NCBI GenBank assembly: GCA_013339895.1
Contig: JABACO010000012.1
Location: 1,150,023 to 1,214,022 of the forward strand
Direction: 5' to 3'
Length of the DNA stretch: 64,000 bases
From: Ephydatia muelleri
Lineage: Eukaryota > Porifera > Demospongiae > Spongillida > Spongillidae
Under the pieces are notes generated by a model. That model made no database searches. It was not told the origin of the DNA and saw nothing but the letters and a program-made list of their open reading frames with translations. Shown one piece after another: positions 42,801 through 51,058 of this stretch. Position numbers and translations under genes: made by a program. Within the stretch, counting starts at the first letter, position 1, and each line of letters starts with the position of its first letter.

Positions 42801-44889
42801 TTGACACGGTTGAGGTCCGTGCCACCAACAAATACCGTTGCCGTGAAGCCGCTACTGGACAGAGTGTACGAATTTGACGTGAGGCTGTACCACTGCGTCG
42901 CGACTCTCCACTTGGTCCCCTGCAGACTCACGGAGGTCACGTCAAAGGTGGCAATGTTCACTGCATCGCTGAAGGTGAGCCCGATTTGCCCCGTGTTCAT
43001 GTCCAGGGAGAAGCTCGCCAGGACTGGGGCGGAGGTGTCAAGGGTCAGTACCCTCACCGACACGGGACTGCCAACACTGACAGCAACATTGGAGTGATTG
43101 CCGGTGTCTATGGCCATCCCAGTCGCCGCAGCGAGGTACGTGTTCGTGGCATTCGTTGCCAAGGCGACCTGCTGCTTGAGAAAAGTGGCGTCCGCGTTGT
43201 TCAGGACAAAAGAGACCACAGCTGAAGCGCTGTAGGGCGTCGCCTGGACAACCCCTCCGGTGATCTGCCTGAAGAGGGCGGAGTTTGGGGCTGACAAGAC
43301 GGTGAGTAGTGTCAGGTTGACTCTGCTGACCACCACCGGTTCGCTGAACACAAGGGTCAGGAGGTTGCTGTTCAGGTCCAGGTCGAATGCAGTGAGGGCC
43401 GGGGGGATGGTGTTTGAAACGAAAGTGCCCACCTGTAGGGCGCTCGTGGATGGAATGGTCTGGGCCGGGTTGCGCATGTAAGTCACGTCCACAACAGCGC
43501 CCTGAGACACGGAGAGGTACGTGTTGGCGACGCTGGTCGCTATGGCCGACCTTGACAGTATTCCGTTGAGGTCCCCGCTAGAGATAGTGATGAGGACGAC
43601 ATTGCCTTGACCAACTTGGGGGACGCTGGACTGCAGCTGGTAGAGGAGAGCGGGTGTGGACACGTTCCTCCCGCCTCGCAAGGTGATCCCGGATACATTG
43701 AAGCTGGCGACGTCCACCGGCTCGTTGAAGGTGAGCGTCAAGCTGAGCGACGACATGTTCAGCGCAAAGCTCTGCAGCACGGGGCCAGAGGTGTCGTAGA
43801 TGAACGTGAGGGGGAGTCGAAGGGTCGCCATCAGACCGTTCGGCACCAGGCTGTTGTTGTTACCCGACATATCCTGCACAAACCCTCCGGGTGAGGGAAG
43901 CGTCAACCAGCAGACGGCTATGGAGGAGCAGACGCGAGCGTTGAGTTTCAGACGGTTCAGCTCGGAGGTGGGGAAGACGAAGGTGAGATTGGAACCGTCG
44001 GCGCAGCCTGGGCACGTGAGCTGCTGCACTGAGAAGGAGTCTGCTGGCGCGCTCACGGAGAGGAAGTTCTGGAACACGAGTACGCCTGGGAGCAGCGAGG
44101 TCGCATTCCACGTCTGGACGTCGATGGGCTTGCTGAAGGTAAGGGAGAAGCTGCCTGCGTTTTGATCGAACACGGCAAAGCTGGTTAGAGCCGGCTTTAT
44201 GGAGTCCAGCGTAACAAGGACAGCTCCTATCCCTGGGTATGAGATTTGAGCCAAGGTGTCAGTCGCGGACAATAAGTTATTCGCCGTAGCCACTACCAGG
44301 TAGTACACATTTCCACTACTTTTGCCAAAGTTTCGGTTCAGCTGGAGTGCTATGGCGTCGCTGGGGGTCAAATAAATCTTCACGGTCGACAAGGAAACGA
44401 GTGATGCTCCACCGCACCCTGTGAGGTAAAACGTCGACGTCGGGAATGGCCCATTGGTGAACGAGAACTTTGTGCAGTCGAGCGAGGCGAAGGTCAGGGT
44501 AGTGGGCGCCGACGTGAAGAGCGTGAAACTGTATTCCGTCAGGTTCAAGCTCCACTGGGCGAGATTAAACGCTGCGGGTTGAAGACCCAATTAAATATAA
44601 ACTGTTAATAATCTCTGCATACGTACACACCGATACAGTGCATATAGTTTAAAGGGAGTCGTTCAGACTAAGACAGACTGTGGATAATTAAAATGTCATC
44701 GAATGAGCATCTAGCTCATTAGGTGCACGTACACATACAAAGGCGAGCGCGCGCAAATTATACCCGCAAGCAAATCGGTGCCCAGACCCGCCCCCTTCTC
44801 GCATGGTTTAACTCACCGTTGGACGGTTGTGGAGCATTAGCGATCACTAGAACGAGACAGTACAAGGACCAGCGCTTCTTAAAATCCAT
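1..44889 (-). CDS. giant secreted tandem-repeat protein, 3' end outside window
   Basis: Four exons (44889-44817, 44571-37923, 36727-25390, 24843-1) join in frame to at least ~14,300 residues with no natural stop before the left edge. After a signal peptide the protein is ~111 copies of a ~128-residue domain: 17 in exon 2, 30 in exon 3 and 64 in exon 4. The order in each copy is DTTPPxLxSFxLDMNTG, LTLTFSETVNxSS, ITLQS, YTLTGG, a VxLxxxDLNxIK stretch, LATSxNNTFISI, DMSGNPVVPI. The copies differ strongly at DNA level, so the array is old. The pattern resembles bacterial Ig-like (Big_5/SwmB-type) beta-sandwich repeats; that fold assignment is inference. A role in matrix or cell adhesion is inferred only from secretion, repetition and dense N-glycosylation sequons. 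About 14 one-base frameshifts interrupt the frame; assembly error or partial decay could explain them. Confidence 0.85.
16345..16450 (-). other. second sequon-rich loop
   Basis: In frame this reads as a Thr/Ser/Asn-rich stretch with about seven sequons (NFT, NTS, NST, NGT twice, NIT, NST). It is inserted at the same loop position of another repeat, which is why the spacing to the next repeat is ~550 bp instead of ~370. Confidence 0.75.
19185..19425 (-). other. N-glycosylation sequon cluster within a repeat
   Basis: In the coding frame this ~75-residue inserted loop contains about 14 N-x-S/T sequons, such as NST, NTS, NVT, NAT, NLT, NAS, NSS, NMT and NIT. It lies between the LTFDETV strand and the DLN segment, where other repeats have a short loop. 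It would be a densely glycosylated tuft on the rod. Confidence 0.8.
21230..23370 (-). other. frameshift cluster in exon 4
   Basis: About nine one-base insertions or deletions of both signs lie near 23.36, 23.21, 23.03, 22.97, 22.83, 22.04, 21.55, 21.38 and 21.24 kb. Repeat motifs continue in register through all of them (for example the sequence near 22.93 kb gives DVIAPVLLSFTLDLTQELL only after a shift). No GT-AG intron is needed to explain them. At least one falls in a homopolymer (CCCCC at 22.83 kb). Poor consensus in a low-coverage patch is the simplest reading. Local decay is the alternative. Confidence 0.75.
24844..25389 (-). other. intron 3 of giant gene
   Basis: A 546-bp AT-rich phase 1 intron with donor GTAACA at 25389 and acceptor TTGAATTTAG ending at 24844. 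Splicing gives AVHYTLRGGTTLSPNG, exactly the YTLxGG core of a repeat. No repeats or coding potential were seen inside. Confidence 0.8.
25390..36727 (-). CDS. exon 3 of giant protein: repeats 18-47
   Basis: An 11.3-kb exon encoding 30 repeats with strongly conserved motifs (FDLDMNTG, FSETVN, DLNxIK, DMSGNPV). It begins in phase 1 with the second and third bases of an aspartate codon. It ends in phase 1 at donor AGAG/GTAACA, inside the YTLRGG position of a repeat. One frameshift lies at ~31.11 kb in a run of four C (transcript sense): upstream the frame reads LSAQFGIVSP, downstream VRRLVGGTVLSSD, and removing one base restores a normal repeat. Two repeats near 34.1 kb carry an extended sequon-rich loop. 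Confidence 0.85.
31095..31115 (-). other. single-base frameshift in exon 3
   Basis: The minus-strand sequence reads ATCGTTTCCCCGTGTGAGG. The frame that is open upstream runs into a stop ~45 bp later, while the frame open downstream is +1. Dropping one base of the C run reconnects an ordinary repeat. This is the only break in an otherwise clean 11.3-kb exon, which suggests a homopolymer error. Confidence 0.75.
34070..34215 (-). other. third sequon-bearing loop
   Basis: An enlarged loop in an exon 3 repeat includes SGNGTDNATLNST and later QNAST, followed by Thr/Pro/Ser-rich sequence. It occupies the same position before the VYLGPDD-type strand as the other two loops. Confidence 0.7.
36728..37922 (-). 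other. intron 2 of giant gene, satellite-filled
   Basis: A 1195-bp phase 1 intron with donor GTGAGT at 37922 and acceptor CTTCTGTTACAG ending at 36728. Joining the exons gives an aspartate codon and the linker FKEDLTCPSIRALYY leading into PDTTSP, in frame. About 80% of the intron is the 38-bp tandem array described separately, which stops ~47 bp before the acceptor. Confidence 0.8.
36775..37723. repeat. 38-bp tandem satellite, ~25 copies
   Basis: The unit is 38 bp and near-identical across ~25 copies. It begins TTTGCAAGAGCTCTAGAGTG and ends in ATCATACTCC plus AAATATAG. Each unit carries overlapping palindromes: AGAGCTCT, CTCTAGAG and TGATCA. Variants are single-base (TTTACAAG, TTTCAAG, TTAGCAAG) and one unit lacks a base. 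The homogeneity indicates recent amplification. Because 38 is not a multiple of three, short spurious ORFs with EYDHSRALANYIW-type repeats appear across it; these are not genes. Confidence 0.95.
37923..44571 (-). CDS. exon 2 of giant protein: repeats 1-17
   Basis: This 6.6-kb exon codes for 17 repeats. The first is divergent and has lost the usual DTTPP lead. The composition is visibly more GC-rich than exon 4. Several repeats carry a cysteine pair where most have LATSxNNTF, for example VCSSIAVCW near 43.92 kb and VCDIKSHCW near 40.17 kb. The exon ends in phase 1 at a GTGAGT donor within the linker VRYFKE. Four single-base shifts, all in the same direction, lie between 40.39 and 42.01 kb. On both sides of each shift the repeat motif continues in register, so the protein is readable through them by homology. 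Confidence 0.8.
40390..42010 (-). other. frameshift cluster in exon 2, all one direction
   Basis: Four breaks lie near 42.00, 41.57, 40.68 and 40.39 kb. At each, one extra base in the transcript sense moves reading from one frame to the next. Repeat homology is continuous across each: for example near 40.39 kb MSFVQFDMD connects to AGTFTLQFTETV after skipping a single T. Confidence 0.75.
44572..44816 (-). other. intron 1 of giant gene
   Basis: A 245-bp phase 1 intron with donor GTGAGT and acceptor CCCGCAG. It separates the signal peptide from the first repeat. Nothing else is recognisable inside it. Confidence 0.75.
44817..44889 (-). CDS. exon 1 of giant protein: signal peptide
   Basis: The ATG at 44889-44887 has A at -3 and G at +4, a strong start context. 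It encodes 24 residues beginning MDFKKRWSLYCLVLVIANA: a basic n-region, a hydrophobic core and a likely cleavage site after ANA. The exon ends in phase 1 at a consensus donor (G then GTGAGT, intron starting at 44816). Joining to 44571 restores an alanine codon and continues directly into the first repeat. The next exon has no start codon of its own upstream, which supports this start. An overlapping out-of-frame upstream ORF stops two bases before the ATG. Confidence 0.8.
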
Positions 44890-46472
44890 CCTCAGAAATC
44901 GGGGTGCTGTAGCCCCTTTTTGCTCAGAGTCTCGACGTAGCGACAGTTCAAATTCAATTCCGAGGCACCAATACGCAATGAAGTCTTTGCGTTCCAGAGG
45001 AACTGCGTGCGGTTATTGAGCAAGCCTGATGCGTTTCCAATGCACGAAACACATCCAATACTGCAAAACGGGGCGCAATTGATGCCACACTGCAACTGTA
45101 TACAGCGATGAATATACCAATCACCATAACCGCCGAAATCTCAATAGATCAACAATGTGGATACCGGAAACCGAATTATACGTAACGCAAAGAACGACCT
45201 TTATCGTAGCGTCTGAAACTAGTAACTATTTGAATCGCTCCACCAATAGGACAATATTTACATGCTAGATTATGCGTATTACCATCGCAGCCTTCGGACT
45301 TCGTCCAACGTAAAAGCAGAGCTAGCTCTCTGGATCTTATATATTCATACTCGCGTGTGCTTACACACCATGGTAACCGAAAAGTAAACAAAGCAAAGGC
45401 GCGGGAAAGTGCACATTGAATCAGCTCCGACCGTCGGGATGTTACCGTGTTTTGTTTCGGTTATACGAGATGCGTCCAATTAAGAGACGGCGTAGCAGTG
45501 CTTATACCGTGCATTGACCGTTACTGGAGAGATGATTACTGCAACAATTCACAGGGGGAAACGAAAGGGGGAGGGACAAGGGAAGGAGTGCGTGATCTCA
45601 TATTGATCGCCCTTACTTCAATTATGTAATTAATTTAATACGCTCACATTGTGTAATACTGCATCGTAGGAACTTTGATACTTCTTTCAAACTCATTTTA
45701 TTAGTGCCGTATAATGCATATCAGTAAATTTAAACGGCATATATTTCATCGCGTTCCGTTAGGAAGAATGGATTTTAAAGTGTGGAAATCATGTACACAC
45801 GCTGAATGGAACGCTGTAAAATATATATATAATAAACAAAAACTGTGACTTGTAGCGTTTACACGATCTTGCTTTCATCAAATAACATTTCAAATCTTCC
45901 ACGTACACTACTGGGCAGTGAATAGAAGAGTGCAAAAATTTTATGTACAATGAACTATTTTAGTGCATTCTTTCAATCCTTGGCTGCCGTCTAATACGCG
46001 ATAATGGAACACAAATGTTTAACGTTAAACAAGACAAGAAACTTAAGGTCATTCGTTATATAATCTGCAAGTAGTTCAAAAACAATTATATGTTACACCC
46101 TCTCTATCATCCTCATTCTGGGCCCGATATGTTACACTAGTTTTGTATATGTTTTAATGGAATCATTGCTGAATTTATGGTTGGAACACTAATGACCCCC
46201 ATCACAACTTTCAATTGATCATTTGAACAGTAACAGAACTGATCGCGGACAATGTTTCAAGCTCATATACAAGGCCTTTTTGTAAGGTAAATAAATCACT
46301 TATCCTGATAGGTTAGAGATTATAGGCTACATGCTGGAAAAAAAAACTCTAAGACACCAAGTCTGTATTAAATACTTTTGCAGTGTTCAACTCTATAGTG
46401 GCACTGATAAGGACTTCAGTTTTATACGTATATAGGATTCCTTGCACTAACTACTGTGAAAGAATGAATTTT
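44890..46472. other. intergenic, upstream of giant gene
   Basis: AT-rich non-coding sequence containing the presumed promoter of the giant gene. I see no convincing TATA box, RNA gene or coding exon. There is a short AT tract at ~45.82 kb. Confidence 0.5.
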
Positions 46473-47120
46473 AACACCGCGTCCGCGAGTAAAGTGGGTC
46501 AGAATTGAGGGGAAACTAAAAACCTAAAAGATCCGCTAACAATAGAATCACAGGTACTAGTTGTAAAATAAGTAGAGTAGCCTTTTACACCATGTTCGCA
46601 TTATAATTTATAACAGCTGCAACTATCACAGTTTTGATGCACGCACTTTAAATAAACTAGTTCGGTACTACGCTTATCATTTTATCATTTTACACCCCTT
46701 CCCTTCTGTGTGCATGCAGACTCGCAAAGCAGCGTGCAAAGCAACAAAGTTAAACCACATGCGGTAATGTATAACACGATACAACACATGTACACAGTAA
46801 ATAAAATACATTGCATATGATTGAAAAAGCATTGAAATGTTTAAAAGTTCAACTTGGCTTATACAATGTGATTATTGCCGTTTTTCTATTATGATGAAAT
46901 ATGGTTTCATCGACATAGACCACTTTTATATCGCCGCATTTGTAGCATCCAGCAAGTTGAATGATCTCTCACTAAATGCATCCAATGTTGTCTCAAGAGT
47001 TGTACTTCCACATTCCTGTATTTGAAAAGAAAAATACTCATCAGCGGACCTTTTAGTTTTTTTTACTTCCCCCAAAAACGGCCTAAATTGACCCACCGCT
47101 TTACTCGCGGACGCTGTGTT
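46473..47120. mobile_element. MITE-like element with ~60-75-bp imperfect terminal inverted repeats
   Basis: The left end, AACACCGCGTCCGCGAGTAA, recurs inverted at the right end as TTACTCGCGGACGCTGTGTT. Similarity extends inward through TGGGTCA, an A-rich ACTAAAA stretch and GGTCCGCT/GATCCGCT. There is no transposase ORF inside ~650 bp and no clear target-site duplication. It is probably a non-autonomous DNA element. Confidence 0.65.
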
Positions 47121-47734
47121 GTTGATGCGCAGGGTGATCTGTGGGCAAATTAAATCACTCTAAAACTTCGATAGTGCATAAAGGACGAGTTGTCTACACT
47201 GCCTTTTATTACTTTTCAAGCAGCTATCACATTGCTATACGTTGCGTTATCAGGAAGCATAAGTATTCCAATTAAAGACTACCATTCGTTTGAAATGGAG
47301 TTGTTAAAATGTAGTTCTGCTTTTAATGTACTAGCAAAAATACCATTCAGTTTGGTTCATGTACAAGGCATTGTTTGAAAGTGTTTTAGGAATAGTCTGG
47401 TCCCCAGTCCATGTATTGAATGTAGGATGCTTGTACGACGAAATGAAATCTGTGCTGGTGCTTATCAAGGATGTGATATGCTGATTCAATTGCTCCCGAA
47501 TGAGGATTTTGTCCTGACATTCAAGGTGAATATCAGTGATGCAAACATAATGGTACTTAGGATTGGTGTACAGCGATTCCGCCAATACCAAGATAACAGA
47601 ATCTACACAGCAAATAGGTTTCATTGCTGGACAACTACCATCATCAGTCATATCATCAGGAAATTATGTTATCAGTGTTTGGTACACTGCCAGTGCTCCT
47701 GACAGCAGCCATTCTGTAGCACAACAACTGCATG
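47121..47734. other. intergenic, nothing recognised
   Basis: Non-coding by appearance. Only short unrelated ORFs occur on both strands. Confidence 0.4.
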
Positions 47735-47820
47735 CAGGAGTTGAGTATCAGTAATACTTCAAGGAATCTCAGAAATACATTTCTGCGATTCCTTGAAGTA
47801 TTACTGATACTCAACTCCTG
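47735..47820. repeat. 86-bp near-perfect palindrome
   Basis: The arms 47735-47776 and 47779-47820 are 42 bp each and complementary except for one position, with a 2-base centre. The outer end is CAGGAGTTGAGTATCAGTAA and its complement closes the right side. It would extrude as a cruciform in DNA or form a long hairpin if transcribed. Confidence 0.95.
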
Positions 47821-47970
47821 TTGTCTGTCACAATTAAAGCAAAGAGGTCTGCATCAAGGTATTGGTATGGCGTGCACAATTTTCATATACACACATGCAC
47901 GCATAATGACTAACTTCTGTGTTTATACGTATAACTGAATAACACCCAACATATGCTATGAATAAGTCCA

Positions 47971-49227
47971 TGCAGTGATGCCGCGGTCAGCTATTATCGA
48001 TCCGGTCACGTTCACGGCTAACCGTACCGGATCCACACGGTCACGTTGGCGGACGAACAGTGACCGTGTTTTACCAATACGGTCACGGTGGCGGTTTGAC
48101 GGTTGGCCGCCTGGATTCAAGCCGGTCCCGGTCGATATCCGGTCCAAACTAACAGCACGAATTAAATTTAATAACCATCTGATTCTAGTGTATATTTAAC
48201 GTTACTCTTTCCACTCAGCCAGCATCCATCCGCCATCTTATGCGGTCAGCTTTAGCATACCCTTTCAGAGTGAGCACTGGACACCGGAATGGGTAAATCA
48301 GTATTTTAGCAATGCGAAGGAAGTTTAATAGCTTCATGGTCGCTCCACCATTGCATGACGTCATTAACGCGCCAGTTAAGCATATAGCGCTTCAACTCGT
48401 CTTCTATGCTCCCTCGCGCTCCTGTGTGCCACCCCAAGGATCTCTTTGGTAGCAGTACATGGCTGCAGCAGAATGCATGATGTAGTTGAAATTCGCACTT
48501 GTAATGCCAAAATGTTGACTTACGTCAAAGCCAATGCATCCAGTGCAAATATATTGTGATTGGGAACAGCATCTCCCTAGATGAAACTTCTGCAGAATCT
48601 GCACAATCAATTACAAGTGTTCTTCAGGTCGATCAGACCTTTCCGCGGCAGGACTTAAGCCAAACCCAGCCGGCATTGGCTCAGAAGTCAGAACTCGGGA
48701 GGAAACGATAGTGCACTAGAAAGCCAAAGGCAATGCATGAATTAAAAGGCGTCAGTCCCGCGTCACTCACAGAACTAAAATCCACGCAGCAAATGAAATC
48801 CAAGCAACAAAATCGAATCCACAAAATCCATTAATTTTATTCGAATAAACAGTGATATTACTCATGTATTCTATAGATAGTGTAAATAAAAATATATCAT
48901 TCTTAACTACCCGGCAGGAAAGCGGTGTCAGAGTATGTCTTGTTATCGAATTAATTGTCACTTCGGTGCATGAATGCTGCATTGTGTCAATTCTCACAGG
49001 TTCCCAGTCCTAGGTTATCCAACAAAAATTTCTTTATGTCTGACCGGCAGTTGACCGTCAAAATTTTTGACGGTCCCACGGTTTTTGGCCTCAATAGGCT
49101 GACGGTTAAGTGGTTCGCGAACTAATTCAATTATTCACTTTTCCTGACGGTCACGGACGCGGTCAAGCCAACCGTATCGCCTAGTTTGACGGTTTTGACG
49201 GTTGGCGGGCGAACCGCGGCATCACTG
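47971..49227. mobile_element. non-autonomous DNA transposon with 15-bp TIRs
   Basis: The ends CAGTGATGCCGCGGT (47973) and ACCGCGGCATCACTG (ending 49227) are inverted copies. The direct repeat AATAAGTCCA flanks both sides (47961-47970 and 49228-49237), extendable to TGAATAAGTCCA. Both subterminal regions are crowded with GACGGT/ACCGTC-type hexamers in both orientations (47.99-48.15 and 49.04-49.21 kb), as expected of transposase-binding arrays. The middle (~48.2-49.0 kb) has no recognisable transposase. Superfamily is unclear: the CAGTG ends recall hAT, but the flanking duplication is longer than 8 bp. Confidence 0.75.
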
Positions 49228-49237
49228 AATAAGTCCA

Positions 49238-50033
49238 ACTAACTTCTGCCAAGATGCAGAATCAGGATCCTAACGGAAGGTCTAGTCTGGTGCAGCCCGC
49301 CCTTGCATTGAGAACGGAGGTCTGAGACAGTTGCCCGTTTATTTTGTTCTGAACATAATAGATAATCAGTTACTCGTTATACAACGTCGGGGAGGAATGC
49401 AATCTAAAATTCCACTGCATTAGAAGCGTAAAGAAATGCTACAATGTATTTGATATTCTAGAAGTCTGAAGTGTCCTCTACACAGTGATTCTGAGAATCG
49501 GACTATCTGTCGCGGAGCTGTAACGCACTGAATTTTTAATTCACCATACCACGAAAGCGTTACGTTTCTGCATATTGCGTTAGGTCCCTATGGCATCTAT
49601 GATTGTGGATCTCATCAGAACCATCGCGAACGGCAGCTGTCCAGTCGGGCCCTCCAGTCAATGCGAGGGTGTGGTCGCGTCAAAACATAGATGTTTCTAC
49701 TCTAATATCTATGGTCAAACTAGCTAGCTACACGTAGAAAAGGTCCGGGCCAAAGTTAATTTTCTCAATGGGTTTCACTCTTCTCTGAATTACCAAGTGG
49801 ACTGTATGGTATATGACGTCACATTCTGGCAGATGCCTTCAAAGTAATAGATACATTTGCGGCGGCACTTTTGACAATTATGACATGGACATATGCATGG
49901 GTTCGGGCTCGCACGTGTGTAGAGGAGGGTATACGTCTAAAACTGGCCGTAACGAGAACAGGTCAACTGTTTTTGTCTACCATTGATCCGTGGATGTGCA
50001 AACAAATAGTGGTGTATGATCTAATGTGAAGCT
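49238..50033. other. intergenic, nothing recognised
   Basis: Unique-looking non-coding sequence between two repeat elements. No RNA gene or exon seen. Confidence 0.4.
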
Positions 50034-50192
50034 CTTGGGTGAAAACCGACAAGGAAGGTGTTATTATGCAAGAGTGTGCCCATTGTCAATCACAGCTGGT
50101 CTGTGGGGTGTGTGCTCACGTGAGGGTGCTATGCGGCTTTTTGTATAGAGGTCTCGTGTCCTATTAAAGCATGTTTTATATTACGTTTCACC

Positions 50193-50214
50193 ACCAGAGA
50201 TAATTATCTCTGGT
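50193..50214. repeat. 22-bp perfect palindrome inserted in left arm
   Basis: The core CAGAGATAATTATCTCTG is a perfect palindrome, extended by AC and GT. The matching position in the right arm (~51.35 kb) lacks it and a few flanking bases, so it is a small insertion into one arm. Confidence 0.85.
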
Positions 50215-50444
50215 TTCACAAAGTGCTTCTCACAAACGAAAGTATTTTCAGTTTATAACCCACCACATCTTCTTTTGATATAGCACAACGTCGCAAAGTA
50301 GCATCGGGGCACCTCCCCCTCCTCCCCCGCCCCCCCCCCCACCTATTAACATGAATGTATACAATGAAACCGAATGTCTCTAAATGGACCTAGCCTATAG
50401 ACAGGACAGAGCCAACACTCCCGTTTCAGTTTCTTGTCAAATTC

Positions 50445-50790
50445 CTCGAAGCTGTTTACGAAGAACGTTTCCAAGACGTGTCCCCAAAACGCTTATTCCT
50501 CGCAATACCGCCAAAGTTAATTTGCTGCCGAAGCTGTTTACAAACAACGTTCCCCGAAAAGTTTATTCCTCATAATAATTGTCAACACCCTCGACAATGA
50601 AAATTATACTAATTTAAAGTTCCTCATGATCACGGCTTCTGGTAACTGAAGCTGTGATCACGAATTTCAGTGTCGAGGACGTTGGAAATTATTGCCGCAT
50701 TGTGAGGAATAAGGGTATGGGGGGAACGTTCTTTGTAAACAGCTTAGACGTCAGTGTGCTTTGTAAAAATTTGACGAGGAAATAACCTTT
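50445..50790. mobile_element. foldback (hairpin) element
   Basis: The block AGCTGTTTAC-AACGTTCC-TTATTCCTC occurs twice directly on the left (50450 and 50531) and once inverted on the right (50698-50746). Closer in, CCTCGACA pairs with TGTCGAGG, and TGATCACGGCTTC pairs with GAAGCTGTGATCA around a short loop at ~50642-50648. The whole can fold into a ~220-bp stem. It is nested in the larger inverted duplication. Confidence 0.7.
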
Positions 50791-50937
50791 TCCTGAACAA
50801 TGTGTTGTTGACTGTAAGATTTTTTTAAAAAGTGGCATTATAATAGCTACGACGCAATATTGCGTTGTTGCCCGCCAAAGAGTTAAGGGGGAATTAAGAC
50901 CCTCCTAATGTGTAAATAGCAAAACATCACTGATTAT

Positions 50938-51058
50938 CCCCCCACCCCCACCCCTCTCCCCCCCCAACCCCTCTCCCCCAACCCCTCTCCCCACCCCCTC
51001 TCCCCCCACCCCCTCTCCCCCCACCCCTCTCCCCCCTCCTCCCACCCCCTCTCCCCCA
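50938..51058. repeat. C-rich/G-rich tract
   Basis: Repeated CCCCTCTCCCCC and CCCCACCCC units form a homopurine-homopyrimidine tract of ~120 bp. The minus strand carries many G runs compatible with G-quadruplex or triplex formation. Glycine-rich ORFs over it are artefacts. Confidence 0.85.

Noticed and set aside
48404-48610. 68-codon ORF with several cysteines inside the 48-49 kb transposon
   Set aside because: It is short, lacks recognisable transposase or zinc-finger spacing, and no longer coding context surrounds it.
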